Shown: positions 13,980-20,022 of the stretch, piece by piece
How the letters are laid out: each line of letters opens with the position of its first letter
Position numbering within the stretch: position 1 is the stretch's first letter
Assembly (NCBI GenBank): GCA_036278735.1
Contig: DASUKM010000024.1
Location: 1 to 20,022, forward strand
DNA from: DASUKM01 sp036278735
Lineage (GTDB): Bacteria > Acidobacteriota > Vicinamibacteria > Vicinamibacterales > 2-12-FULL-66-21
Direction: 5' to 3'
Length of the DNA stretch: 20,022 nt
Notes under the pieces: model-generated
Seen by the model: the letters and a program-made list of their open reading frames with translations, nothing else
The model's database searches: none
Told to the model about the DNA's origin: nothing
Program-made: the position numbers and the translations under genes

Positions 13980-14843
13980 ATGTCGGATCTCGCAGACCTG
14001 AGGCTCGACAAGCCGGGCCCGGGGCCGTCGCCCTCGCGCGATCGCAACGTGCTGCGCGGTGTGCTCATCGCGATCGTGATCGCGGCCGTGATCGTGGCGG
14101 CGTATCTGGCGTTCGGGCGGCGTCAACCGCCCGCGGCCGTGCCCGAAGCGAGCACCGCGCCCGAAGCGCCGGTCCATCCGCCCACGGCGGTGCAGGGACA
14201 GAACGTCGCGCTGCCGCCGCTCGATCAGACCGATTCGCTCGTGCGCGATCTCGTCGGCGCGCTCTCGTCGAACCCCAAAGTAGCCGCCTGGCTCGCGACC
14301 GACGGGCTCATCCGCAACTTCGTCGTCGTCACCGCCAACATCGCCGAGGGGCACACGCCCGTCAAACATCTGGCGGCGCTGCAGCCGGACGCGCCGTTCC
14401 AGGCGAGCAGCGAAACGGGCGCAGCCGTCATCACGCCGGCCTCCTACGCGCGATACGACGCGTACGCCGACGCCATCTCGGGCATCGACGCGCATGGCGT
14501 CGCGCAGGTCTACGAAACGCTGAAGCCGCGCATCGACGAGGCGTACCGGCAGCTCGGATATCCGCAGGGGGATTTCGACGCGGCGCTGAAGAAGGCGTTC
14601 GTGGAATTGTTGAAGACGCCTGTGGTGACCGGCCCGGTGGCCGTGACGCACTCGGCCGTGACCTACACCTACGCCGACCCGCGGCTCGAGTCGCTCTCGG
14701 CGGCGCAGAAACAGCTGCTTCGGACGGGGCCGCGCAACGTGCAGCTGATCGAAGCCAAGCTGCGCGAAATCGCGCCGTACGTCGGCATCGCGCCGGAAAC
14801 CCTGCCGCAGCCGGTCACCCTGCACGCTGGAAGCGGCGTGTAA
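13980..14843 (+). CDS. DUF3014 domain membrane protein
   Basis: A 287-residue protein. A short cytoplasmic N-terminus is followed by one membrane helix (about 24-45), a Pro/Ala-rich linker (49-75) and a periplasmic DUF3014 domain from about residue 79. The domain begins LPPLDQTDSLVRDLVGALSS and contains WLATDGLIRNFVVVTANIAEG, both hallmarks of the family. Its function is unknown. The ATG is supported by the placement of the membrane helix; there is no Shine-Dalgarno. A GC-rich hairpin follows 11 bp after the stop. Its neighbours, a lipid acyltransferase on the other side of the repeat and an ABC permease downstream, give little functional hint beyond a membrane theme. Confidence 0.85.
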   Translation: MSDLADLRLDKPGPGPSPSRDRNVLRGVLIAIVIAAVIVAAYLAFGRRQPPAAVPEASTAPEAPVHPPTAVQGQNVALPPLDQTDSLVRDLVGALSSNPKVAAWLATDGLIRNFVVVTANIAEGHTPVKHLAALQPDAPFQASSETGAAVITPASYARYDAYADAISGIDAHGVAQVYETLKPRIDEAYRQLGYPQGDFDAALKKAFVELLKTPVVTGPVAVTHSAVTYTYADPRLESLSAAQKQLLRTGPRNVQLIEAKLREIAPYVGIAPETLPQPVTLHAGSGV

Positions 14844-14854
14844 CCAGCCGCCAT

Positions 14855-14871
14855 CCGCCGAACATCGGCGG
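14855..14871 (+). terminator. Hairpin after the DUF3014 gene
   Basis: Seven-base arms CCGCCGA / TCGGCGG with an ACA loop, 11 bp after the stop codon and 58 bp before the permease ATG. There is no T-tract, so it may only attenuate transcription. Confidence 0.4.
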
Positions 14872-14929
14872 CCGCCCGGCCGTCTAACTCCAGCATTGGG
14901 TCCGCTCTCCCGCCTTCGCAGAGGACACG

Positions 14930-17440
14930 ATGCTCGAGAGTCTCAGGCGCGACGTCAGAATCGGTGTACGCGTGCTGACGAAGGAAAGGTCCTTCTGCGC
15001 GTTGGCCGTCGTCGTGCTCGCGCTCGGGATTGCCGGCGTGACGACGATGTTCAGCGTCGTGAACGCGGTCATGCTGCGCGGGTTTTCCTTCCCGACGGCC
15101 GACCGGCTGGTGAGCGTCAACTTCATCGATCCTTCCACGGCGAACTTCTTCGGGGTGAACGGACAGGTCTCGCCGCTCGACTTCCAGGAGTTCGAGGCGC
15201 ACCAGCGGTCGTACGAGGCGCTTGCCGCGTTCCTGAACGGATCGACGGTCAACGTCACGATTGACGGCCGTCCGCAGCGCTACACGGGCGCGTATGTGAC
15301 CCACGCATTCCTGAGGGCGCTCGGCACGCAACCGGTCCTCGGCCGCGATTTCCTTCCCTCGGACGATACCGCCGGCGCCGCGAAGGTGGCGCTCATCGGC
15401 TACGGGGTCTGGCAGCGGGATTTCGGCGGCGCACCGGACATCGTCGGCAGACCCGTGCGGATCAACGGCTCACCCGGCGCGATCATCGGCGTGATGCCGC
15501 GCGGGTTCGCGTTTCCCACGAACGAAGAGATCTGGCTGCCGCTCTTCAGCGAATATCCGCCGACGCGCCGCGGCGATCCGACGGTCGCGAACCCGAGCGT
15601 CCTCGGCGTGCTGAAAGCGGGCGTCAGCCTGGACCAGGCCAACGCGGAAGCGACCACGGTGGCGCGGCGCTTTGCCGAGGCCTATCCGGCGACCAACAAG
15701 CACTTCAACGCGGGCCAGGTGCAGCGGCTGCTCGACACGTTCACCCCGCGGCCGCTGCGGGGCACGCTCTGGACGATGCTGGGCTTCTGTGTGGGCGTCC
15801 TGCTGATCGCGTGCGTGAACGTGATGAACATGCAGTTCGCGCGCGCGACGCTGCGGGCCAAGGAGCTGGCGGTGCGCTCGTCGCTTGGCGCGTCGCGCGG
15901 CCGTCTGGTCCGGCAGATGTTGACCGAGAGCGTGCTGATCGCGGGCATCGGCGCGCTGATCGGCATCCTCCTCGCGTACGAGTCGATCGGCTGGCTGGCG
16001 GCGACGCTCGCCAATCTCGGCCAGAGCGCGCCGCCGTCCTGGATGGTCTTCGTCCTCGACGGCAAGGCACTCGTCTTCACCGTGGCCGCAACGGCCGGGG
16101 CGGCGATCTTGTCGGGGTTGCTCCCCGCATGGATGTCGTCGCGCGCGAATGCCGTCGAGGTCCTGCGCGACGGCGGCCGCGGGAACACGAACCGCGCGAT
16201 CGGCCTGATGTCGCGCGGACTCGTCGTCTTCCAGGTCGTCGTCACCTGCGTGCTGCTCGTCGGTTCGCTGCTGCAGCTCCGCTCCCTCAGGAATCAGGAG
16301 ACGGTCGACTACGGGTACGACACGTCCGGCGTGATGTCGGCCCGCATGGGGCTCATGGAGGGGGCTTACCCGACGCCGGCCGCGCGCAAGCAGTTCTACG
16401 ATCGCCTGTTGCAGCAGCTCCAGAACGATCCCGAGTTCGCCGCGGTGGGATTGACCAGCCGCTTCCGGATGGTGTTCGACGGCAGCGCCCCCATCGAGAT
16501 CGACGGCCACGTGTACCGCGAAGATCGCGATCGGCCGCCGGCGAACTTCGAACAGGTGGCGCCGGGCTATTTCGACGTCACCAGCCAGACGCTGCTCGCC
16601 GGGCGCGGCTTCACGACTCAGGACGGCGACGATCGCCAGCCGGTCGCGATCGTCAACGCGGCGTTCGCGGCGAAGTTCTTCGGCAGGTCCAGCGCCCTCG
16701 GGCATCGCCTCCGCGTGGTCCCGAACGGCGCGGCGCCGGGCCCGTGGCGCGCCATCATCGGCGTCGTGTCCACCGTCCGGATGCTCGGACCGTTCACGCA
16801 GACAGGTCTCGACGACAGCGGCTTCTACGTGCCGTTCTACGCGACGCCGGTCGGTCCCCTGGTGGCGGCGCCGGCGCCGGCGCAGTTCGCGACGCTCGTC
16901 GTCCGTCCGCGCCGGGGGGTGCCAGCCGACACGCTCGGCCTGACCCTGCGGCATCTGGTCAACGGCATCGATCCCGACCTGCCGCTCTATTTCGTGGGCA
17001 CGCCGAAGACGCAGATCGAATCGTTCGTGGCGCAGAACTGGATCATCGCGACGATGTTCACCGTGTTCGGCCTGATCGCCGTCGTGCTCGCGTCGGTCGG
17101 GATCTACGGCGTGATGTCGTTCGCGGTCAACCAGCGACGCCAGGAGTTCGGCGTCCGGATGGCGCTCGGGGCACGGCAGGGGCGCATCCTCGCCATGGTG
17201 CTGCGCCAGGGAGCGGTGCAGGTGGCGCTGGGATTGTTCCTCGGCATGGGCCTGGCGCTCACGCTCGCCACGCTGGGCCAGAGCGGCATCCAGGGGATTC
17301 TGTTCGGCGTCAGCGCGCGCGATCCGTTGACGTATGCGTCGGTCGCCGGGCTGGTCGTCGTCGTCGCGTTGACCGCCACGCTCGTTCCCGCCAGGCGCGC
17401 GACCCGCGTCGACCCGATGATCGCGCTCCGCGCGGAATGA
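14930..17440 (+). CDS. Orphan ABC permease, ADOP type (MacB/FtsX)
   Basis: An 836-residue membrane protein made of two MacB-like permease units. The first has a hydrophobic helix at about 22-48 (CALAVVVLALGIAGVTTMFSV), a periplasmic MacB core domain (about 50-275) and an FtsX domain (about 282-400, with the coupling segment RAKELAVRSSLGASRGRLVRQ). The second starts near 425 (LVVFQVVVTCVLLVGSLLQL), has another periplasmic domain, and ends with an FtsX domain at about 705-835 (RRQEFGVRMALGARQGRI). This is the 'acidobacterial duplicated orphan permease' architecture. No ATPase gene is adjacent, as is usual for the group. AGAGGA lies 7 nt before the ATG. Family roles are export or mechanotransmission across the envelope. 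The substrate is unknown. Confidence 0.93.
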   Translation: MLESLRRDVRIGVRVLTKERSFCALAVVVLALGIAGVTTMFSVVNAVMLRGFSFPTADRLVSVNFIDPSTANFFGVNGQVSPLDFQEFEAHQRSYEALAAFLNGSTVNVTIDGRPQRYTGAYVTHAFLRALGTQPVLGRDFLPSDDTAGAAKVALIGYGVWQRDFGGAPDIVGRPVRINGSPGAIIGVMPRGFAFPTNEEIWLPLFSEYPPTRRGDPTVANPSVLGVLKAGVSLDQANAEATTVARRFAEAYPATNKHFNAGQVQRLLDTFTPRPLRGTLWTMLGFCVGVLLIACVNVMNMQFARATLRAKELAVRSSLGASRGRLVRQMLTESVLIAGIGALIGILLAYESIGWLAATLANLGQSAPPSWMVFVLDGKALVFTVAATAGAAILSGLLPAWMSSRANAVEVLRDGGRGNTNRAIGLMSRGLVVFQVVVTCVLLVGSLLQLRSLRNQETVDYGYDTSGVMSARMGLMEGAYPTPAARKQFYDRLLQQLQNDPEFAAVGLTSRFRMVFDGSAPIEIDGHVYREDRDRPPANFEQVAPGYFDVTSQTLLAGRGFTTQDGDDRQPVAIVNAAFAAKFFGRSSALGHRLRVVPNGAAPGPWRAIIGVVSTVRMLGPFTQTGLDDSGFYVPFYATPVGPLVAAPAPAQFATLVVRPRRGVPADTLGLTLRHLVNGIDPDLPLYFVGTPKTQIESFVAQNWIIATMFTVFGLIAVVLASVGIYGVMSFAVNQRRQEFGVRMALGARQGRILAMVLRQGAVQVALGLFLGMGLALTLATLGQSGIQGILFGVSARDPLTYASVAGLVVVVALTATLVPARRATRVDPMIALRAE

Positions 17441-17456
17441 GGCCGCCGGGTCCGAA

Positions 17457-17478
17457 GACGCGCCTTACAGAGCGCGTC
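17457..17478. terminator. Bidirectional hairpin between convergent genes
   Basis: Perfect inverted repeat GACGCGC / GCGCGTC with an 8-base loop, between the end of the permease (17440) and the end of the PIN-TRAM gene (17486). Its position is what is expected for a shared terminator, but T-tracts are absent. Confidence 0.5.
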
Positions 17479-17485
17479 CCTGGCG

Positions 17486-18559
17486 TCACGACTTGACGTT
17501 GTGCACCCGGGCGGGCGCGGGCACCGGGGCGGGGCCGGACACCGCGGCGGCCGGCGCGACGGCGGGCTGGGGCATGCTCTCGATGTACCGCCCGAAGATC
17601 ATCTTGCCCGCCGTCGTCTGCAGCACGCTCGTGACGACGACGTCGATGTTCTTGCTGATCATCCGCCGCGCGTTGTCGACCACCACCATCGTGCCGTCGT
17701 CGAGGTAGGCGACCCCCTGGTTGTACTCCTTGCCTTCCTTGAGGATGAACACCTTCATGAACTCGCCCGGCAGCACGACCGGTTTGAGGGAGTTCGCCAG
17801 CTCGTTGATGTTGAGCACCTGAACGCCGCGCAGTTGCGCGACCTTGTTCAGGTTGAAGTCGTTGGTGACGATCTTGCCCTGCAGGGTGCGCCCGAGCTCG
17901 ATCAGCTTCAGGTCGACCTCGCGCACCTCGGGAAAGTCGATGTCGGAGATCATGACGTCGACCCCCGACATCTTCTGAATCTTCTGGAGGATGTCGAGCC
18001 CGCGCCGGCCGCGGTTCCGCTTCAGCGAGTCGGCGGAATCGGCGACGAACTGCAATTCCTTCAGCACGAACTGCGGGATCACGAGCGTGCCGTCGAGGAA
18101 GCCGGTCTCGCAGATGTCGGCGATGCGGCCGTCGATGATGACGCTGGTGTCGAGGATCCGGTAGCGCTTCTGCGGCCCGGCGTCGCGGAAGAGCGCCGCG
18201 AGGCGCGCCGGCTCGAGCCACTCCCCTTTGCGCGCGCCCATCACGATCCCGAGATACGGAAACACCAGCAGAATCAGGCTGTGGATGAAGACGACGCGGT
18301 GGTCGGTGATGTCGGCCCAGAACAGCGCGGCGCCGATCGTCTTGGCGAGCCCGAGCCCGATGGCGCCGCCGATCAGGGCGCCGAGCAGGTCCGTCACTTC
18401 CGTTTCGCGCAGCCGGCTCTCGACGAGGACGACGAGGACGCCGATCAACCCGCCCGCGGTCGCGTTGACGGCGAGCAACGGGCTGAAGGGCCGCAGCAAC
18501 GCGGCCGCCCACCCGACGGCCGCCACGAACAGGATGCGGGCGATGATGAACCAGGGCAT
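17486..18559 (-). CDS. PIN-TRAM membrane protein, YacL-like
   Basis: A 357-residue protein with the domain order of Bacillus YacL. Four membrane helices (about 4-22, 27-47, 58-80, 90-108) are followed by a PIN nuclease-like domain (134-258) and a TRAM RNA-binding domain (about 262-325). The PIN acidic residues are present: D137 in ILDTSVIIDGRI, E168 in VLKELQF, D216 and D234 in VTNDFNLN. A Pro/Ala-rich tail of 29 residues follows. The ATG at 18559 has GGAG 9-12 nt upstream and begins at the first helix; the frame stays open upstream only as a shadow of the amidohydrolase gene. The family is presumed to cleave RNA at the membrane, but no target is established. It is convergent with the permease and 116 bp downstream of the amidohydrolase gene on the same strand. 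Confidence 0.93.
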   Translation of the reverse strand: MPWFIIARILFVAAVGWAAALLRPFSPLLAVNATAGGLIGVLVVLVESRLRETEVTDLLGALIGGAIGLGLAKTIGAALFWADITDHRVVFIHSLILLVFPYLGIVMGARKGEWLEPARLAALFRDAGPQKRYRILDTSVIIDGRIADICETGFLDGTLVIPQFVLKELQFVADSADSLKRNRGRRGLDILQKIQKMSGVDVMISDIDFPEVREVDLKLIELGRTLQGKIVTNDFNLNKVAQLRGVQVLNINELANSLKPVVLPGEFMKVFILKEGKEYNQGVAYLDDGTMVVVDNARRMISKNIDVVVTSVLQTTAGKMIFGRYIESMPQPAVAPAAAVSGPAPVPAPARVHNVKS

Positions 18560-18582
18560 AGGAATGACTCCGAAGAACACCT

Positions 18583-18588
18583 CATCAT
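18583..18588 (-). promoter_or_regulatory. Possible -10 of the PIN-TRAM gene (TATGAT)
   Basis: Minus-strand TATGAT, five of six matches to TATAAT, 24-29 bp before the ATG at 18559. No convincing -35 is seen 17 bp upstream. It suggests the gene is transcribed separately from the amidohydrolase gene. Confidence 0.4.
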
Positions 18589-18675
18589 ACCGGAGCGACA
18601 CCCCATGCGCGATGCCGAACGCGGGCCCGCACGGCGGGCGCATCGCGGCCGCGCGGCCGTCCCGTCCGGTCGGGG

Positions 18676-19884
18676 CTACTCCGGCCAGCCGGTCTGCGGC
18701 AGGCCCGGCTCGACCTTCAGCGCGTTCTGGAAATAGAGCTTCTTCAGGACGCCGTCGGGCAGGCTCATGCCGTACAGCTTCCAGAAGGCGTGATAGTGGC
18801 GGTAGTAATCGAAGTACTCGTCGCCCGTTTCGAACACGCGCCAGTAGTACGGATACTCCGAGGGCGCGTAGGTATCCTTGCCGAACAGGACGCGATCCTG
18901 GTACTTGGTGAAGAACTCGCGGGAGGCGCGCGGCTGGCGGCCAAACTCGTACAGGACCGCGGCCACTTCCGGGTAGACGTTCGGATTCTCGTCGAGCAGC
19001 TTCGCGGCCCGCTGGAGATCGTTGGCGTACCACGCGAAGTGCGCGGCGATGTAGCGCGTCTTCGGATGGCGCGCGAACATCGTGTCGCGCTCCTTCATCA
19101 GCTCTTCGAAGCTCGGGAACCGATCCTGGGGATAGCGGCGGCCCGGGAACACGTTCAGTTCCAGCCAGCGCTCGTTCTGGTCGTCGACGGGCCGGAAGAA
19201 TTCCTCCGGATCCGCCGTGTGGATGATGACCGGAATGTTCAGCCGCGCGCACAGATCCCACACCGGGTCGAGGTCGGGATCGTCCACGTGCAGGCGCGAT
19301 CCGTCCGCTTTCCGATCGGTCAGGCCGAGGCTCTTGAAGATCTTCAGGCCGATCGCGCCGTTCTTCACCGCCTGTTCGAGGTTCGCGAGCGTCTTCTCCT
19401 TCCAGCCCGGTCCGCCGGCGCCGTTCCAGTCGACGTTGGCGAACACGCGGAATCGATCCTTGTACGGGCTGTTCCGGATGGCGTCGACTTTCTGCCTGAT
19501 GCCCTCCGCCTCCGTGCCGCCCGAAAGATTCACGAGCACGCGCAGGTTCAGCGCATCCATGTCCTTGATCATGCCCGGCATGTTCTCCGCCGTCTCGGTG
19601 ACGTGCGTGTGGACGTCGACGACGGGGTACTTCGCCCGCGGCACCAGGTGCTGCGGCGCAATGACCGTCGATCGCGGCCGGTAGTCCACGATGCTCGGCG
19701 CCGGTTCGGCGGGCGCCTGGCAGCGCAGGTGCCGCACCTCAGTCATGCCGGGCGGGCACGGCTGCCCTTCCTGAATCTGAACGCTGTTGCTTTGGCGTCC
19801 GCCGCCGCGCTGTGCCACGACGGCGCCGCCCGTTGCCGCCACGGCGGCGATCGCCACCATCCCTGTCCAATTGAAAGCGCGCAT
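18676..19884 (-). CDS. Exported amidohydrolase family protein
   Basis: A 402-residue TIM-barrel metal-dependent hydrolase of the amidohydrolase 2 family (related to ACMSD and other decarboxylases). Residues 1-24 are a signal peptide (FNWTGMVAIAAVAATGGAVVAQ). A Cys-containing linker with C43 and C55 follows. The metal site is H92-x-H94 in VDVHTHV, H222 in VIIHTAD, H282 in AAHFAW and D337 in LFGKDTY; K181 in GLKIFKS is close to the usual barrel lysine position. The ATG at 19884 is preceded by a strong AGGAGGAG Shine-Dalgarno 3-10 nt upstream. Periplasmic or extracellular location is predicted. The substrate cannot be named. Transcription would start within or near the heptad repeat upstream. 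Confidence 0.9.
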   Translation of the reverse strand: MRAFNWTGMVAIAAVAATGGAVVAQRGGGRQSNSVQIQEGQPCPPGMTEVRHLRCQAPAEPAPSIVDYRPRSTVIAPQHLVPRAKYPVVDVHTHVTETAENMPGMIKDMDALNLRVLVNLSGGTEAEGIRQKVDAIRNSPYKDRFRVFANVDWNGAGGPGWKEKTLANLEQAVKNGAIGLKIFKSLGLTDRKADGSRLHVDDPDLDPVWDLCARLNIPVIIHTADPEEFFRPVDDQNERWLELNVFPGRRYPQDRFPSFEELMKERDTMFARHPKTRYIAAHFAWYANDLQRAAKLLDENPNVYPEVAAVLYEFGRQPRASREFFTKYQDRVLFGKDTYAPSEYPYYWRVFETGDEYFDYYRHYHAFWKLYGMSLPDGVLKKLYFQNALKVEPGLPQTGWPE

Positions 19885-19915
19885 CGCTCCTCCTCTTCGG
19901 TGCGTGTGTCGCGAG

Positions 19916-19921
19916 AGGATA
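19916..19921 (-). promoter_or_regulatory. Possible -10 of the amidohydrolase gene (TATCCT)
   Basis: Minus-strand TATCCT, with the key T1, A2 and T6, 32-37 bp before the ATG. The -35 position falls at the start of the heptad repeat (from 19936) and is not consensus. Confidence 0.3.
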
Positions 19922-19935
19922 GCAGGATGCGGGGC

Positions 19936-20022
19936 CGGAGGGTGGAAGACGGAGGGTGGAGGGCGGAGGGCGGAGGACGGAGGACGGAGGACGGAGGACG
20001 GAGGACGGAGGACGGAGGGCGG
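19936..20022. repeat. CGGAGGA heptad array at the right edge
   Basis: Twelve 7-bp units plus three bases, running to the end of the window: CGGAGGG, TGGAAGA, CGGAGGG, TGGAGGG, CGGAGGG, then mostly CGGAGGA. It is the same heptad family as at 13756-13853. It lies upstream of the amidohydrolase gene and probably continues beyond the window. Confidence 0.9.

Noticed and set aside
13737..14825. Extension of plsC to a 605-residue protein
   Set aside because: The extension crosses the heptad repeat and the antisense of the DUF3014 gene. The PlsC family is about 240 residues long.
14930..17440. MacAB-type export operon
   Set aside because: No ATPase or membrane fusion protein gene is adjacent. The duplicated architecture fits the orphan permease group.

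Overview
The window is about 20 kb of GC-rich bacterial chromosome. The gene set is consistent with Acidobacteriota, most likely a Vicinamibacteria-type lineage. The main pointers are a lone FtsX-type permease of the 'acidobacterial duplicated orphan permease' architecture, very high GC, and abundant short tandem repeats of the GCGAAGCG and CGGAGGA kind in spacers. The taxonomic call is inference from style, not from a marker phylogeny.

Region 1 (1-3000, minus strand) is a translation operon read right to left: tRNA-Thr(TGT), tRNA-Tyr(GTA), tRNA-Gly(TCC), tRNA-Thr(GGT), tuf, rpmG, tRNA-Trp(CCA). This is the same order as E. coli thrU-tyrU-glyT-thrT-tufB, extended by the rpmG-trpT segment that normally leads to secE-nusG; those two would lie beyond the left edge. 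All five tRNAs encode their own CCA. The spacers are unusually long and hold hairpins, a 32-bp tandem repeat and heptad repeats. EF-Tu has a non-canonical switch I segment.

Region 2 (3101-6546, minus) is a housekeeping operon: ispDF (isoprenoid precursors), gltX (Glu-tRNA synthetase) and rlmB (23S rRNA 2'-O-methyltransferase), with short spacers.

Region 3 (6586-10786, plus) is divergent from ispDF. A sigma70-like promoter precedes three tightly packed genes: a small DPGSGS membrane protein, a methyltransferase whose N-terminal half carries a kinase/APH-like catalytic spacing, and a membrane-anchored alkaline-phosphatase-superfamily (sulfatase-like) enzyme. This is the best candidate in the window for a poorly described system, probably acting on an envelope polymer or lipid.

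Region 4 (10813-12991) is a nitrite/NO module: a lipoprotein copper nitrite reductase (nirK, AniA-like), a cysteine-free Crp/Fnr regulator and, divergently, a DUF1858 redox-disulfide protein. Both intergenic regions carry the same palindrome, TTGCG-N4-CGCAA, which I propose as the operator of this regulator.

Region 5 (13008-19884) is mixed: a PlsC-type acyltransferase (minus), a DUF3014 membrane protein (plus), the orphan ABC permease (plus), a YacL-like PIN-TRAM membrane protein (minus) and an exported amidohydrolase (minus). Five intergenic loci across the window contain tandem repeats with exactly 7-bp periodicity, including a 196-bp run between plsC and the DUF3014 gene and another at the right edge.
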